From the NCBI RefSeq assembly GCF_002259415.1, contig NZ_NPFY01000022.1, positions 1 through 64,000 of the forward strand: a DNA stretch of 64,000 bases. Reading direction: 5' to 3'. Each line of letters opens with the position of its first letter. The stretch's first letter is position 1. The stretch is from Rhodococcus sp. 14-2470-1b. Its GTDB lineage: Bacteria; Actinomycetota; Actinomycetes; Mycobacteriales; Mycobacteriaceae. Positions 7,233 through 14,682 of this stretch are shown here, piece after piece. The translations under genes were made by a program, and so were the position numbers. The notes under the pieces are model-generated. The model did not search any database. It was not told where the DNA came from and saw only the letters and a program-made list of their open reading frames with translations.

Positions 7233-8377
7233 CCATGTGGACAACGACGGAGCGTGAACAACTCCGCAAGACCGTGCGCAGTTTCGTCGAACAGGACATC
7301 CTGCCGCACCTGAACCAGTGGGAATCGGACGGTGAACTCCCACGCGATCTCCACCGTAAAGCCGCGGCTCTCGGTCTCATCGGAGCGGGCTTCCCCGAGG
7401 AGGTCGGCGGCGACGGGGGCGACCTTGCCGACGCTGTCGTCATCTGCGAGGAAATGCACCAGGCAGGCGCGTCGGGAGGACTCTTCGCTTCGCTGTTCAC
7501 CAGTGGAATTGCGTTGCCGCACTTGGTGGCCGCGGGTGATCCGGACCAGATCGAGAAGTGGGTACGCCCTACCCTCGCGGGTGAGAAGATCGGATCGCTC
7601 GCGATCACCGAACCTGGCGGCGGATCCGACGTCGGACATCTGCGGACGAGGGCCGTCAAGGATGGCGATCACTACGTCGTCAACGGTGCGAAGACGTACA
7701 TCACGTCGGGGTGCCGCGCGGATTTCGTGGTCACGGCGGTCCGCACCGGCGGTGACGGCGCCGGAGGGGTCTCGCTGCTGGTCGTGGAGAAGGGCACTCC
7801 TGGATTCGAGGTGACGAGCAAGCTGGACAAGATGGGCTGGCGGGCGTCGGACACGGCAGAGCTCTCCTTCGTCGACGCTCGTGTGCCCGTGAGCAATGTC
7901 GTCGGCGCGGAGAACTCCGGCTTCGCACAGATCGCGCAAGCCTTTCTGACCGAACGCATCGCGCTTGCTGCGCAGGCATATTCGAGCGCTCAGCGGTGCC
8001 TCGACTTGACGCTGCAGTGGGTCCGTGACCGCGAGACGTTCGGAAAGCCATTGATCAAGCGGCAATCCGTACAGAACACCGTCACCGAGATGGCCCGCAA
8101 GATCGACATCGCTCGCGTCTACACACGCAGCATCGTCGAACGATCCATGACCGAGAACAACGATTTCATCGCCGAGGTCTGCTTCGCCAAGAACACAGCC
8201 GTCGAATCCGGCGAATGGGTCGCGAACCAGGCCGTCCAGTTGTTCGGCGGCCTCGGCTACGTGCGGGAGAGCGAAGTCGAACGTCAGTACCGCGACATGC
8301 GCATCCTCGGTATCGGCGGAGGCACCACCGAGATCCTGACCGGACTGGCTGCAAAACGATTGGGGTACCAGGCATGA
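7229..8377 (+). CDS. Acyl-CoA dehydrogenase (first of two in the operon)
   Basis: A 382-residue flavoprotein of the acyl-CoA dehydrogenase family. FAD/substrate motifs are GSLAITEPGGGSDVGHLRTRA, YITSGCRADFVVTAVRTG, the central ERIALAAQA segment and the C-terminal AVQLFGGLGYVRESEVERQYRDMR followed by GIGGGTTEI. The glutamate in GGGTTEI corresponds to the catalytic base of short-chain members. It should oxidise an acyl-CoA to the 2-enoyl-CoA, the step before carboxylation in the Atu and Liu pathways (citronellyl-CoA or isovaleryl-CoA). ATG 7229 is favoured because of the ATGA overlap with the DUF1446 gene. A second Met two codons later is an alternative start. Confidence 0.9.
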   Translation: MTMWTTTEREQLRKTVRSFVEQDILPHLNQWESDGELPRDLHRKAAALGLIGAGFPEEVGGDGGDLADAVVICEEMHQAGASGGLFASLFTSGIALPHLVAAGDPDQIEKWVRPTLAGEKIGSLAITEPGGGSDVGHLRTRAVKDGDHYVVNGAKTYITSGCRADFVVTAVRTGGDGAGGVSLLVVEKGTPGFEVTSKLDKMGWRASDTAELSFVDARVPVSNVVGAENSGFAQIAQAFLTERIALAAQAYSSAQRCLDLTLQWVRDRETFGKPLIKRQSVQNTVTEMARKIDIARVYTRSIVERSMTENNDFIAEVCFAKNTAVESGEWVANQAVQLFGGLGYVRESEVERQYRDMRILGIGGGTTEILTGLAAKRLGYQA

Positions 8378-9972
8378 GCGTGCTGAAGTCCACCCTCGAC
8401 ACCGCGTCGGAGCAATTCACCGGTGCCACCGAAGCGATGAACACCAAACTCGCCGAGATCGACGTCGAGCACGGCAAAGCGCTTCTCGGTGGCGGTGAGA
8501 AGTACGTCGAGCGGCATCGCAAGCGCGGCAAGCTCCTGGCGCGTGAACGAATAGAACTCCTGATCGACGAGGATTCGGCGTTCCTCGAGCTGTGCCCACT
8601 TGCCGCCTGGGGCAGCGACTTTCCTGTCGGTGCGAGCACGGTCATGGGCATCGGCGTCGTCAGCGGTGTCGAATGCCTCATCGTCGCGAACGACCCGACG
8701 GTGCGCGGCGGTGCCAGTAACCCGTGGACGCTCAAGAAGGGTTTCCGCGCCAACGACATCGCGACGCAGAACCGGCTGCCGGTCATCTCCCTCGTCGAGT
8801 CCGGTGGTGCCGATCTGCCGACTCAGAAGGAAGTGTTCATTCCGGGCGGACGCATGTTCCGCGACCTGACGCAGTTGTCCGCCAAAGGAATTCCGACGAT
8901 CGCACTGGTCTTCGGCAACTCCACGGCCGGCGGCGCCTACATTCCAGGCATGTCGGATCACGTCGTCATGATCAAGGAACGTTCCAAGGTGTTCCTGGCC
9001 GGACCGCCACTGGTCAAGATGGCGACCGGTGAGGACTCCGACGACGAATCCCTCGGCGGCGCCGAGATGCATGCCCGCAAGTCCGGTCTTGCCGACTACT
9101 TCGCGGTCGACGAGCAGGACGCCATCCGCATCGGTCGCAGCATCGTCAAGAGACTCAACTGGAAGAAGAAGGGCCCGGAGCCGCGAGCCGAGGTCATCGA
9201 ACCGCTCGCCGATCCCGAGGACCTGCTCGGCATCGTACCGACGGATCTGAAGATCCCGTTCGATCCCCGTGAGGTCATCGCCCGCATCGTCGACGGCAGC
9301 GATTTCGACGAGTTCAAGCCGATGTACGGCGGGTCGTTGGTCACCGGCTGGGCCGAACTGCACGGCTACCCCATCGGCATCCTCGCCAACGCACGTGGCG
9401 TCCTGTTCAGCGAGGAATCGCAGAAGGCAACCCAGTTCATTCAACTTGCCAATCGCTCGAACACGCCGTTGTTGTTCCTGCACAACACCACCGGCTACAT
9501 GGTCGGCAAGGAGTACGAGGAAGGCGGCATGATCAAGCACGGCTCGATGATGATCAACGCCGTCTCGAACTCCACGGTCCCGCACATCTCGATTCTGCTC
9601 GGAGCGTCGTACGGTGCCGGTCACTACGGCATGTGCGGCCGGGCCTTCGATCCCCGGTTCCTTTTCGCGTGGCCCAGTAGCAAATCCGCGGTCATGGGCG
9701 GCGCGCAACTTGCGGGCGTCATCTCCATCGTCGGGCGAGCCGCCGCGGAAGCCCGCGGGCAAGCATTCGACGAGGAGGCCGACGCAGGCCTGCGCGCGAT
9801 GATCGAAAACCAGATCGAAGCCGAGTCGCTGCCGATGTTCCTCTCCGGACGCCTCTACGACGACGGCGTCATAGACCCCCGTGACACCCGCACGGTGGTG
9901 GGAATGTGCCTGTCGGCCATTGCCACCGCCCCGATCGAAGGCACCGAGAACTTCGGCGTCTTCCGGATGTGA
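8374..9972 (+). CDS. Acyl-CoA carboxylase beta (carboxyltransferase) subunit, MCC/GCC-type
   Basis: A 532-residue carboxyltransferase. Both crotonase-like halves are present: the N-terminal half with the oxyanion segment NSTAGGAYIPGMSDHVVMI and the C-terminal half with GASYGAGHYGMCGRAFDPRF. The sequence KVFLAGPPLVKMATGEDSDDESLGGAEMHARKSG is typical of methylcrotonyl-CoA/geranyl-CoA carboxylases rather than propionyl-CoA carboxylases. It transfers CO2 from biotin to a 3-methyl-branched enoyl-CoA. It starts inside the stop codon of the upstream dehydrogenase (ATGA) and pairs with the biotin-carrying subunit 4 bases downstream. The neighbouring AtuA-like gene leans towards a geranyl-CoA-like substrate, but MCC activity cannot be excluded. 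Confidence 0.88.
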   Translation: MSVLKSTLDTASEQFTGATEAMNTKLAEIDVEHGKALLGGGEKYVERHRKRGKLLARERIELLIDEDSAFLELCPLAAWGSDFPVGASTVMGIGVVSGVECLIVANDPTVRGGASNPWTLKKGFRANDIATQNRLPVISLVESGGADLPTQKEVFIPGGRMFRDLTQLSAKGIPTIALVFGNSTAGGAYIPGMSDHVVMIKERSKVFLAGPPLVKMATGEDSDDESLGGAEMHARKSGLADYFAVDEQDAIRIGRSIVKRLNWKKKGPEPRAEVIEPLADPEDLLGIVPTDLKIPFDPREVIARIVDGSDFDEFKPMYGGSLVTGWAELHGYPIGILANARGVLFSEESQKATQFIQLANRSNTPLLFLHNTTGYMVGKEYEEGGMIKHGSMMINAVSNSTVPHISILLGASYGAGHYGMCGRAFDPRFLFAWPSSKSAVMGGAQLAGVISIVGRAAAEARGQAFDEEADAGLRAMIENQIEAESLPMFLSGRLYDDGVIDPRDTRTVVGMCLSAIATAPIEGTENFGVFRM

Positions 9973-9976
9973 AGCA

Positions 9977-11932
9977 ATGATCACTTCTGTATTGGTCGCC
10001 AACCGCGGTGAAATCGCTCGCCGCGTCTTCGCCACCTGCCGCACCGAAGGCATCGACACCGTCGCAGTCTTCTCCGACGCCGACGCGAACTCCCCGCACG
10101 TCCGGGAAGCCGACGTCGCGGTCAACCTGCCGGGGAACTCGCCCGGCGAGACGTACCTGCGCGGTGAACTCGTCATCGCAGCAGCCGTACAAGCAGGCGC
10201 CGACGCAGTTCACCCGGGCTACGGATTCCTCTCCGAGAACGCCGAATTCGCCCAGCAGGTCCAGAACGCCGGACTGACATGGATCGGGCCACCCGTCAAA
10301 GCGATCGAACTCATGGGCTCGAAGGTGGAGTCCAAAGCGATGATGGCCGACGCCGGGGTGCCGGTCCTGACGCAACTCGATCCGTCGCAGGTCACCGAGA
10401 ACGAACTGCCGGTGCTCGTCAAGGCCTCGGCGGGGGGTGGTGGACGCGGCATGCGTATCGTCCGCGATCTGAAGGACCTGCAGCGGGAAATCGAGACGGC
10501 AGGGCGAGAAGCGCTTTCGGCCTTCGGCGATGGAACGGTGTTCGTCGAACGGTACATCGAAACCGGCCGACACATCGAAGTCCAGGTCATGGCCGACCGT
10601 CACGGAACCGTGTGGACGGTCGGAGAACGCGAATGCTCCATCCAGCGTCGGCACCAGAAAGTGGTCGAAGAGGCGCCCTCACCGCTCGTCGAACGTATCG
10701 ACGGAATGCGCGAGAGGTTGTTCGACGCCGCCAGACTCGCCACCGAGGCCATCGGGTACGAGGGCGCAGGTACCGTTGAGTTCCTCGCCGACGAGAAGGG
10801 CAACTTCTTCTTCCTCGAGATGAACACCCGTCTGCAGGTGGAGCATCCCGTCACCGAGTGCACGACTGGCCTCGACCTGGTCGCGTTGCAGATCAGCGTG
10901 GCATCGGGAGAGCCGCTCCCCGCAGATCAGCCGACGACACGCGGGCACTCCATCGAAGTTCGGCTGTACGCCGAGGATCCCAGTCAGGACTGGCAGCCCC
11001 AGAGCGGGCCGGTGCACACGTTCGACATCCCCGGTGAGCGGTTCTCCGTGCTGAACGAGTCCGGAATCCGTGTGGATTCCGGCGTCGAAACAGGGTCACA
11101 CGTGGGCACCTTCTACGACCCCATGCTCGCGAAGGTGATCTCGTTCGCGCCCACCCGAGAGCAGGCCGCGAATCTGCTGGCGAAGTCACTGCAGAAAGCC
11201 ACGATTCACGGGCTGGTCACCAACCGCGATCTACTCGTCAACGTCCTGCAGCACCCGGCATTCCTCGCCGGTGCCACCGATACGGCGTTCTTCGACACCC
11301 ACGGTCTGGACGTCCTGGCGCAGCCGATCGCTCAGGGACGTGCAGTGCGGCTCTCGGCGCTGGCAGCCGCGCTGGCCGACGCCGCCCACAATCGGGCGTC
11401 CGCTCGTGTGAACAAGGGGCTCCCCAGCGGCTGGCGCAACCTCCCGTCGCAGCCGCAGCGAAAGCAGTACGGGGATGAGATTGTCGAATACACCCTCGGG
11501 CGCTACGGCCTGAAGACCGATCTCGACGGCGTCGCGCTGATCGAGAGCACTCCGAATCGAGTGGTGCTGGACGACAACAAGCTTCGTCGAACGTTCCACG
11601 TCGCGCGGCACGGACAGGATGTCTTCGTCGACTCCTCGCTCGGTCCGGTGCGGCTTACCAAAACGCCGCGGTTCGTCGATCCCACCGAGGAAGTCGCAGC
11701 CGGATCGTTGCTCGCTCCGATGCCGGGCAGCGTCGTCAGAGTGGCTGCAGCGCAGGGCGACACCGTCACGGCCGGGCAGCCGATCCTGTGGCTCGAAGCA
11801 ATGAAAATGGAACACACCGTCACTGCGCCGGCGGACGGCGTGCTCACCGAACTGAACGTCTCCGAAGGCCAGCAGGTCGAGGTCGGCGCCGTCCTAGCAG
11901 TCGTAACAGCAGGAGTGGAGCCCGCGGAATGA
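9977..11932 (+). CDS. Acyl-CoA carboxylase alpha subunit (biotin carboxylase + BCCP)
   Basis: A 651-residue subunit. Order of domains: biotin carboxylase N-lobe (MITSVLVANRGEIARRVF), ATP-grasp with VLVKASAGGGGRGMR and EMNTRLQVEHPVTE, C-terminal biotin carboxylase lobe, a linker domain, and a biotinyl domain with EAMKMEH (biotin on Lys610). It charges biotin with bicarbonate using ATP and partners the beta subunit just upstream. ATG 9977 is the conserved start. The last residues (AGVEPAE) are encoded by the first copy of the 32-bp tandem repeat, so the natural C-terminus has probably been replaced or extended by the repeat. The stop codon overlaps an ATG in the ATGA manner. Confidence 0.92.
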   Translation: MITSVLVANRGEIARRVFATCRTEGIDTVAVFSDADANSPHVREADVAVNLPGNSPGETYLRGELVIAAAVQAGADAVHPGYGFLSENAEFAQQVQNAGLTWIGPPVKAIELMGSKVESKAMMADAGVPVLTQLDPSQVTENELPVLVKASAGGGGRGMRIVRDLKDLQREIETAGREALSAFGDGTVFVERYIETGRHIEVQVMADRHGTVWTVGERECSIQRRHQKVVEEAPSPLVERIDGMRERLFDAARLATEAIGYEGAGTVEFLADEKGNFFFLEMNTRLQVEHPVTECTTGLDLVALQISVASGEPLPADQPTTRGHSIEVRLYAEDPSQDWQPQSGPVHTFDIPGERFSVLNESGIRVDSGVETGSHVGTFYDPMLAKVISFAPTREQAANLLAKSLQKATIHGLVTNRDLLVNVLQHPAFLAGATDTAFFDTHGLDVLAQPIAQGRAVRLSALAAALADAAHNRASARVNKGLPSGWRNLPSQPQRKQYGDEIVEYTLGRYGLKTDLDGVALIESTPNRVVLDDNKLRRTFHVARHGQDVFVDSSLGPVRLTKTPRFVDPTEEVAAGSLLAPMPGSVVRVAAAQGDTVTAGQPILWLEAMKMEHTVTAPADGVLTELNVSEGQQVEVGAVLAVVTAGVEPAE

Positions 11933-12036
11933 CCATTTCAACAGGAGTGGAGCCCGCGGAATGACCATTTCAACAGGAGTGGAGCCCGCGGAATGACCAT
12001 TTCAGCAGGAGTGGAGCCCGCGGAATGACCATTTTT
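11910..12036 (+). repeat. Four tandem copies of a 32-bp repeat (GVEPAE family)
   Basis: Copies begin at 11910, 11942, 11974 and 12006, an exact 32-base period. Each contains CAGGAGTGGAGCCCGCGGAA followed by TGACCATTT. The first copy encodes the last residues and stop of the carboxylase alpha subunit. The four copies are almost identical, with one changed base before the fourth copy (TTCAG instead of TTCAA) and divergence at the end of the fourth copy, so amplification is recent. It belongs to the dispersed repeat family also seen at 38.1, 39.0, 44.5, 47.4, 54.6 and 60.4 kb. Confidence 0.95.
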
Positions 12037-12051
12037 AAAGGAGAATCATGA
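11929..12051 (+). other. Chain of four overlapping mini-ORFs linking carboxylase and dehydrogenase genes
   Basis: Starting at the ATG overlapping the carboxylase stop, there are three 11-codon ORFs (11929-11964, 11961-11996, 11993-12028; products MTISTGVEPAE twice and MTISAGVEPAE once) and one 8-codon ORF (12025-12051; MTIFKGES). Every stop overlaps the next start as ATGA, and the last stop overlaps the dehydrogenase ATG at 12048. Each mini-ORF contains an AGGAG or AAAGGAG stretch upstream of the next start. This is a direct reading of the sequence; whether these peptides are translated is unknown. Confidence 0.6.
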
Positions 12052-13208
12052 GTTTCATCGAAACCGAAGAGCAGAAGGGCCTGCGGACGTCGGTCTCCTC
12101 GCTCGGCAAGCGCTACAACTACATCGACTACGTGCTGCCGAAGGCTCGCAAGGGTGAACCCCTCAGCGAATTGTGGAACGAGGCAGGCAAACTCGGATTC
12201 CTCGGCGTGAACCTGCCCGAGGAGTACGGCGGCGGAGGCGCAGGGATCTACGAACTCGCCCTCGTCCAGGAGGAACTCGCGGCACACGGGGCGGGGTTGC
12301 TATTGGTCGTCGTCAGCCCGGCGATCTGCGGCACCATCATCGGGAAGTACGGCACGGCGGATCAGAAGCAGACGTGGCTCACCGCTCTCGCCGACGGTTC
12401 GAAGATCATGGCCTTCGGCATCACCGAACCCGACGCCGGATCCAACTCGCACCAGATCACCACGACCGCCAGGCGAGACGGTGACGACTGGATCCTCAAG
12501 GGCAGCAAGATCTACATCTCCGGCGTCGACCAGGCCGACGCGGTGTTGATCGTCGCCCGCACCGAAGATTCCAAGACCGGCAAGCTGAAGCCGGCGCTGT
12601 TCATCGTCCCCACCGATTCCGAGGGCTTCCAGAAGACTCGGATGGAGATGGACATCATCGAGCCGGATCACCAGTTCACGTTGTTCCTCGACGACGTCCG
12701 GCTCCCGGCAGAGGCCCTCGTCGGTGAGGCCGACGCTGCGCTGATGCAGCTGTTCGCAGGTCTGAATCCCGAGCGCATTCTCGGCGCGGCGATGGCCGTC
12801 GGGATGGGCCGCTACGCACTCGACGCGGCGGTGAAATACGCCAACGAGCGCACGGTGTGGAAGACGCCGATCGGTGCGCACCAGGGGATTTCGCATCCGC
12901 TCGCCCAGGTCAAGATAGAACTCGAGCTCGCCAAGCTGATGATGCAGAAAGCGGCCGTTCTCTACGACTCCGGCGACGATTTCGGTGCTGCCGAGGCCGC
13001 CAACATGGCCAAGTACGCGGCCGCGGAAGCGAGTATCAAAGCGCTCGATCAGGCCATCCAGACCCACGGCGGGGCGGGCTTGACCGAGGAATACGGTCTC
13101 GCCGCCATGCTCGGTGCAGCGCGGATCGCGAGGGTCGCACCGGTCAGCCGGGAAATGATCCTCAACTTCGTCTCCCAACATTCCCTCGGACTACCCAGGT
13201 CGTACTGA
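12048..13208 (+). CDS. Acyl-CoA dehydrogenase (second in the operon)
   Basis: A 386-residue acyl-CoA dehydrogenase. Motifs include GFLGVNLPEEYGGGGAGIYEL, MAFGITEPDAGSNSHQITTTA, the substrate-side ILKGSKIYISGVDQADAVLIV, and the C-terminal IQTHGGAGLTEEYGLAAMLGAARIARVAPVSREMIL. It has a strong AAAGGAG ribosome-binding site immediately after the 32-bp repeat array. The lack of the GGGTTEI-type end seen in the first dehydrogenase suggests a different substrate, perhaps a later intermediate of the same pathway. The stop overlaps the start of the enoyl-CoA hydratase gene by one base. Confidence 0.9.
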   Translation: MSFIETEEQKGLRTSVSSLGKRYNYIDYVLPKARKGEPLSELWNEAGKLGFLGVNLPEEYGGGGAGIYELALVQEELAAHGAGLLLVVVSPAICGTIIGKYGTADQKQTWLTALADGSKIMAFGITEPDAGSNSHQITTTARRDGDDWILKGSKIYISGVDQADAVLIVARTEDSKTGKLKPALFIVPTDSEGFQKTRMEMDIIEPDHQFTLFLDDVRLPAEALVGEADAALMQLFAGLNPERILGAAMAVGMGRYALDAAVKYANERTVWKTPIGAHQGISHPLAQVKIELELAKLMMQKAAVLYDSGDDFGAAEAANMAKYAAAEASIKALDQAIQTHGGAGLTEEYGLAAMLGAARIARVAPVSREMILNFVSQHSLGLPRSY

Positions 13209-13975
13209 TGGCAGTTCAGGTACATACAGTCGACGCGGTCACCACCCTCACCCTCGACACCCCGCACAATAGGAACGCCCTGTCAACGGCCCTCGTCGAC
13301 GAACTGACGGCAGGGCTGCACGATGCGGGCGAGGATCCCGACGTTCGGGCAATCGTCCTCACCCACACCGGTGGAACGTTCTGCGCGGGGGCCGACCTCA
13401 CCGAAGCCGGCGGAACCGTCGAGGGACGCACGGCCCAGATGCTCGGACTGCTTCGTGCAATCCTCGAAACCCCGAAGCCCGTCGTCGGACAGATCGACGG
13501 GCACGTGCGCGCGGGAGGCATGGGGCTTGTCGGTGCATGCGACATCGTCGTCGCAGGACCGAACTCCACATTCGCCCTGACGGAGGCCCGCCTGGGTCTG
13601 GCCCCGTCCATCGTGTCGTTGACGCTGTTGCCGCGGATGAACTCCCGAGCGGCAGGCCGCTACTTCGTCACCGGTGAGAAGTTCGGCTCCCACGAGGCCG
13701 AGGCCATCGGCCTGATCAGCGAGGCCGCAGCCGACCCGGCATCCACCGTCGGCGACATTCTCGAGTCTCTCCGGAAAGGATCCCCGCAGGGCCTCGCCGA
13801 GTCGAAGCGGCTCACGACGTCTGCGATTCTGGCGGACTTCGACGCTCACGGAACCGACTTGTCGGACCGTTCTGCGAGGCTGTTTGCATCCGAGGAAGCG
13901 CGAGAGGGGATGATGTCCTTCTTGGAGAAGCGACCGCCCAGGTGGGTGGCCTCGCGAGTGGCGCCCGCGGAATGA
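13208..13975 (+). CDS. Enoyl-CoA hydratase/isomerase family protein
   Basis: A 255-residue crotonase-fold protein. The first oxyanion strand is seen in GGTFCAGADLTEAGG and the second in GHVRAGGMGLVGACDIVVAG. Glu residues follow in FALTEARLGLAPSIVS, compatible with hydratase activity on 3-methylglutaconyl-CoA or isohexenylglutaconyl-CoA (LiuC/AtuE roles). It directly follows the second dehydrogenase (TGATG). The final codons read RVAPAE, with DNA similar to a degenerate copy of the GVEPAE repeat, so the 3' end may also be repeat-derived. Confidence 0.88.
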   Translation: MAVQVHTVDAVTTLTLDTPHNRNALSTALVDELTAGLHDAGEDPDVRAIVLTHTGGTFCAGADLTEAGGTVEGRTAQMLGLLRAILETPKPVVGQIDGHVRAGGMGLVGACDIVVAGPNSTFALTEARLGLAPSIVSLTLLPRMNSRAAGRYFVTGEKFGSHEAEAIGLISEAAADPASTVGDILESLRKGSPQGLAESKRLTTSAILADFDAHGTDLSDRSARLFASEEAREGMMSFLEKRPPRWVASRVAPAE

Positions 13976-14010
13976 GCGGGCCAGTGCAGAAGTAGGGAGA
14001 AGCAGGACCG

Positions 14011-14634
14011 ATGGTGACGGCGCGGGAACCCAAGCAGGATCGAAGTAGGGCGACGCGTCAGCGGCTGTTGGAGTCCACTATCGACTCGCTCGCCGAGCAG
14101 GGATGGGGCCCGACGACGGTGGGCGTCGTCGCGGCGCGAGCAGGAGTCTCCCGCGGGGCGACCCAGCACCATTTTCCCACCCGAGAAGACCTGATCACCG
14201 CGGCGTTGGACTACATGTTCGACACCCGCATGGACGACGCACGCCGTGAATCCGCGGCGCTGCCACACGGCCCGGCCCGCACCGAACGCGTCGTCGAGCG
14301 GCTCGTCGAGTACTACACCGGTTCCGTGTTCAAAGCGGCCCTGCAGGTGTGGACCGCTGCCGCCGCGGACCCGGACATGCGGGCCAGGGTGCTGCCGCTC
14401 GAGGAGAAGTTCGGTCGAGTGGCCCACCGCATGGCCGTCGACCAACTCGGCGCCGACGACAGCGACCCGCAGACACACCGGCTCGTGCAGGCGACCCTCG
14501 ACCTCGCACGTGGGCTCGGCCTCGCCGACGTCCTGAGCGACGACTCACGCCGACGCAGCGAAATCGTCAAGGCATGGGCAGGCGTCCTCGACGCAAGCCT
14601 GAAAATCGATCACGCCACCACCGCGGCCGGGTAG
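14011..14634 (+). CDS. TetR family transcriptional regulator
   Basis: A 207-residue regulator. The N-terminal helix-turn-helix is clear: RQRLLESTIDSLAEQGWGPTTVGVVAARAGVSRGATQHHFPTREDL. The C-terminal ligand domain is helical and unremarkable. It lies 35 bases after the enoyl-CoA hydratase gene in the same direction, with AGGA just upstream of its start, so it is probably the last gene of the operon. It may sense the acyl-CoA substrate and bind the CAAGCA-N4-TGCTTG near-palindrome upstream of the first gene (inference). Confidence 0.88.
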   Translation: MVTAREPKQDRSRATRQRLLESTIDSLAEQGWGPTTVGVVAARAGVSRGATQHHFPTREDLITAALDYMFDTRMDDARRESAALPHGPARTERVVERLVEYYTGSVFKAALQVWTAAAADPDMRARVLPLEEKFGRVAHRMAVDQLGADDSDPQTHRLVQATLDLARGLGLADVLSDDSRRRSEIVKAWAGVLDASLKIDHATTAAG

Positions 14635-14682
14635 GCGAGCGCTCGATCTGCGGCGGTGCCCGGTTCGTGGTTCGCTCTCACC

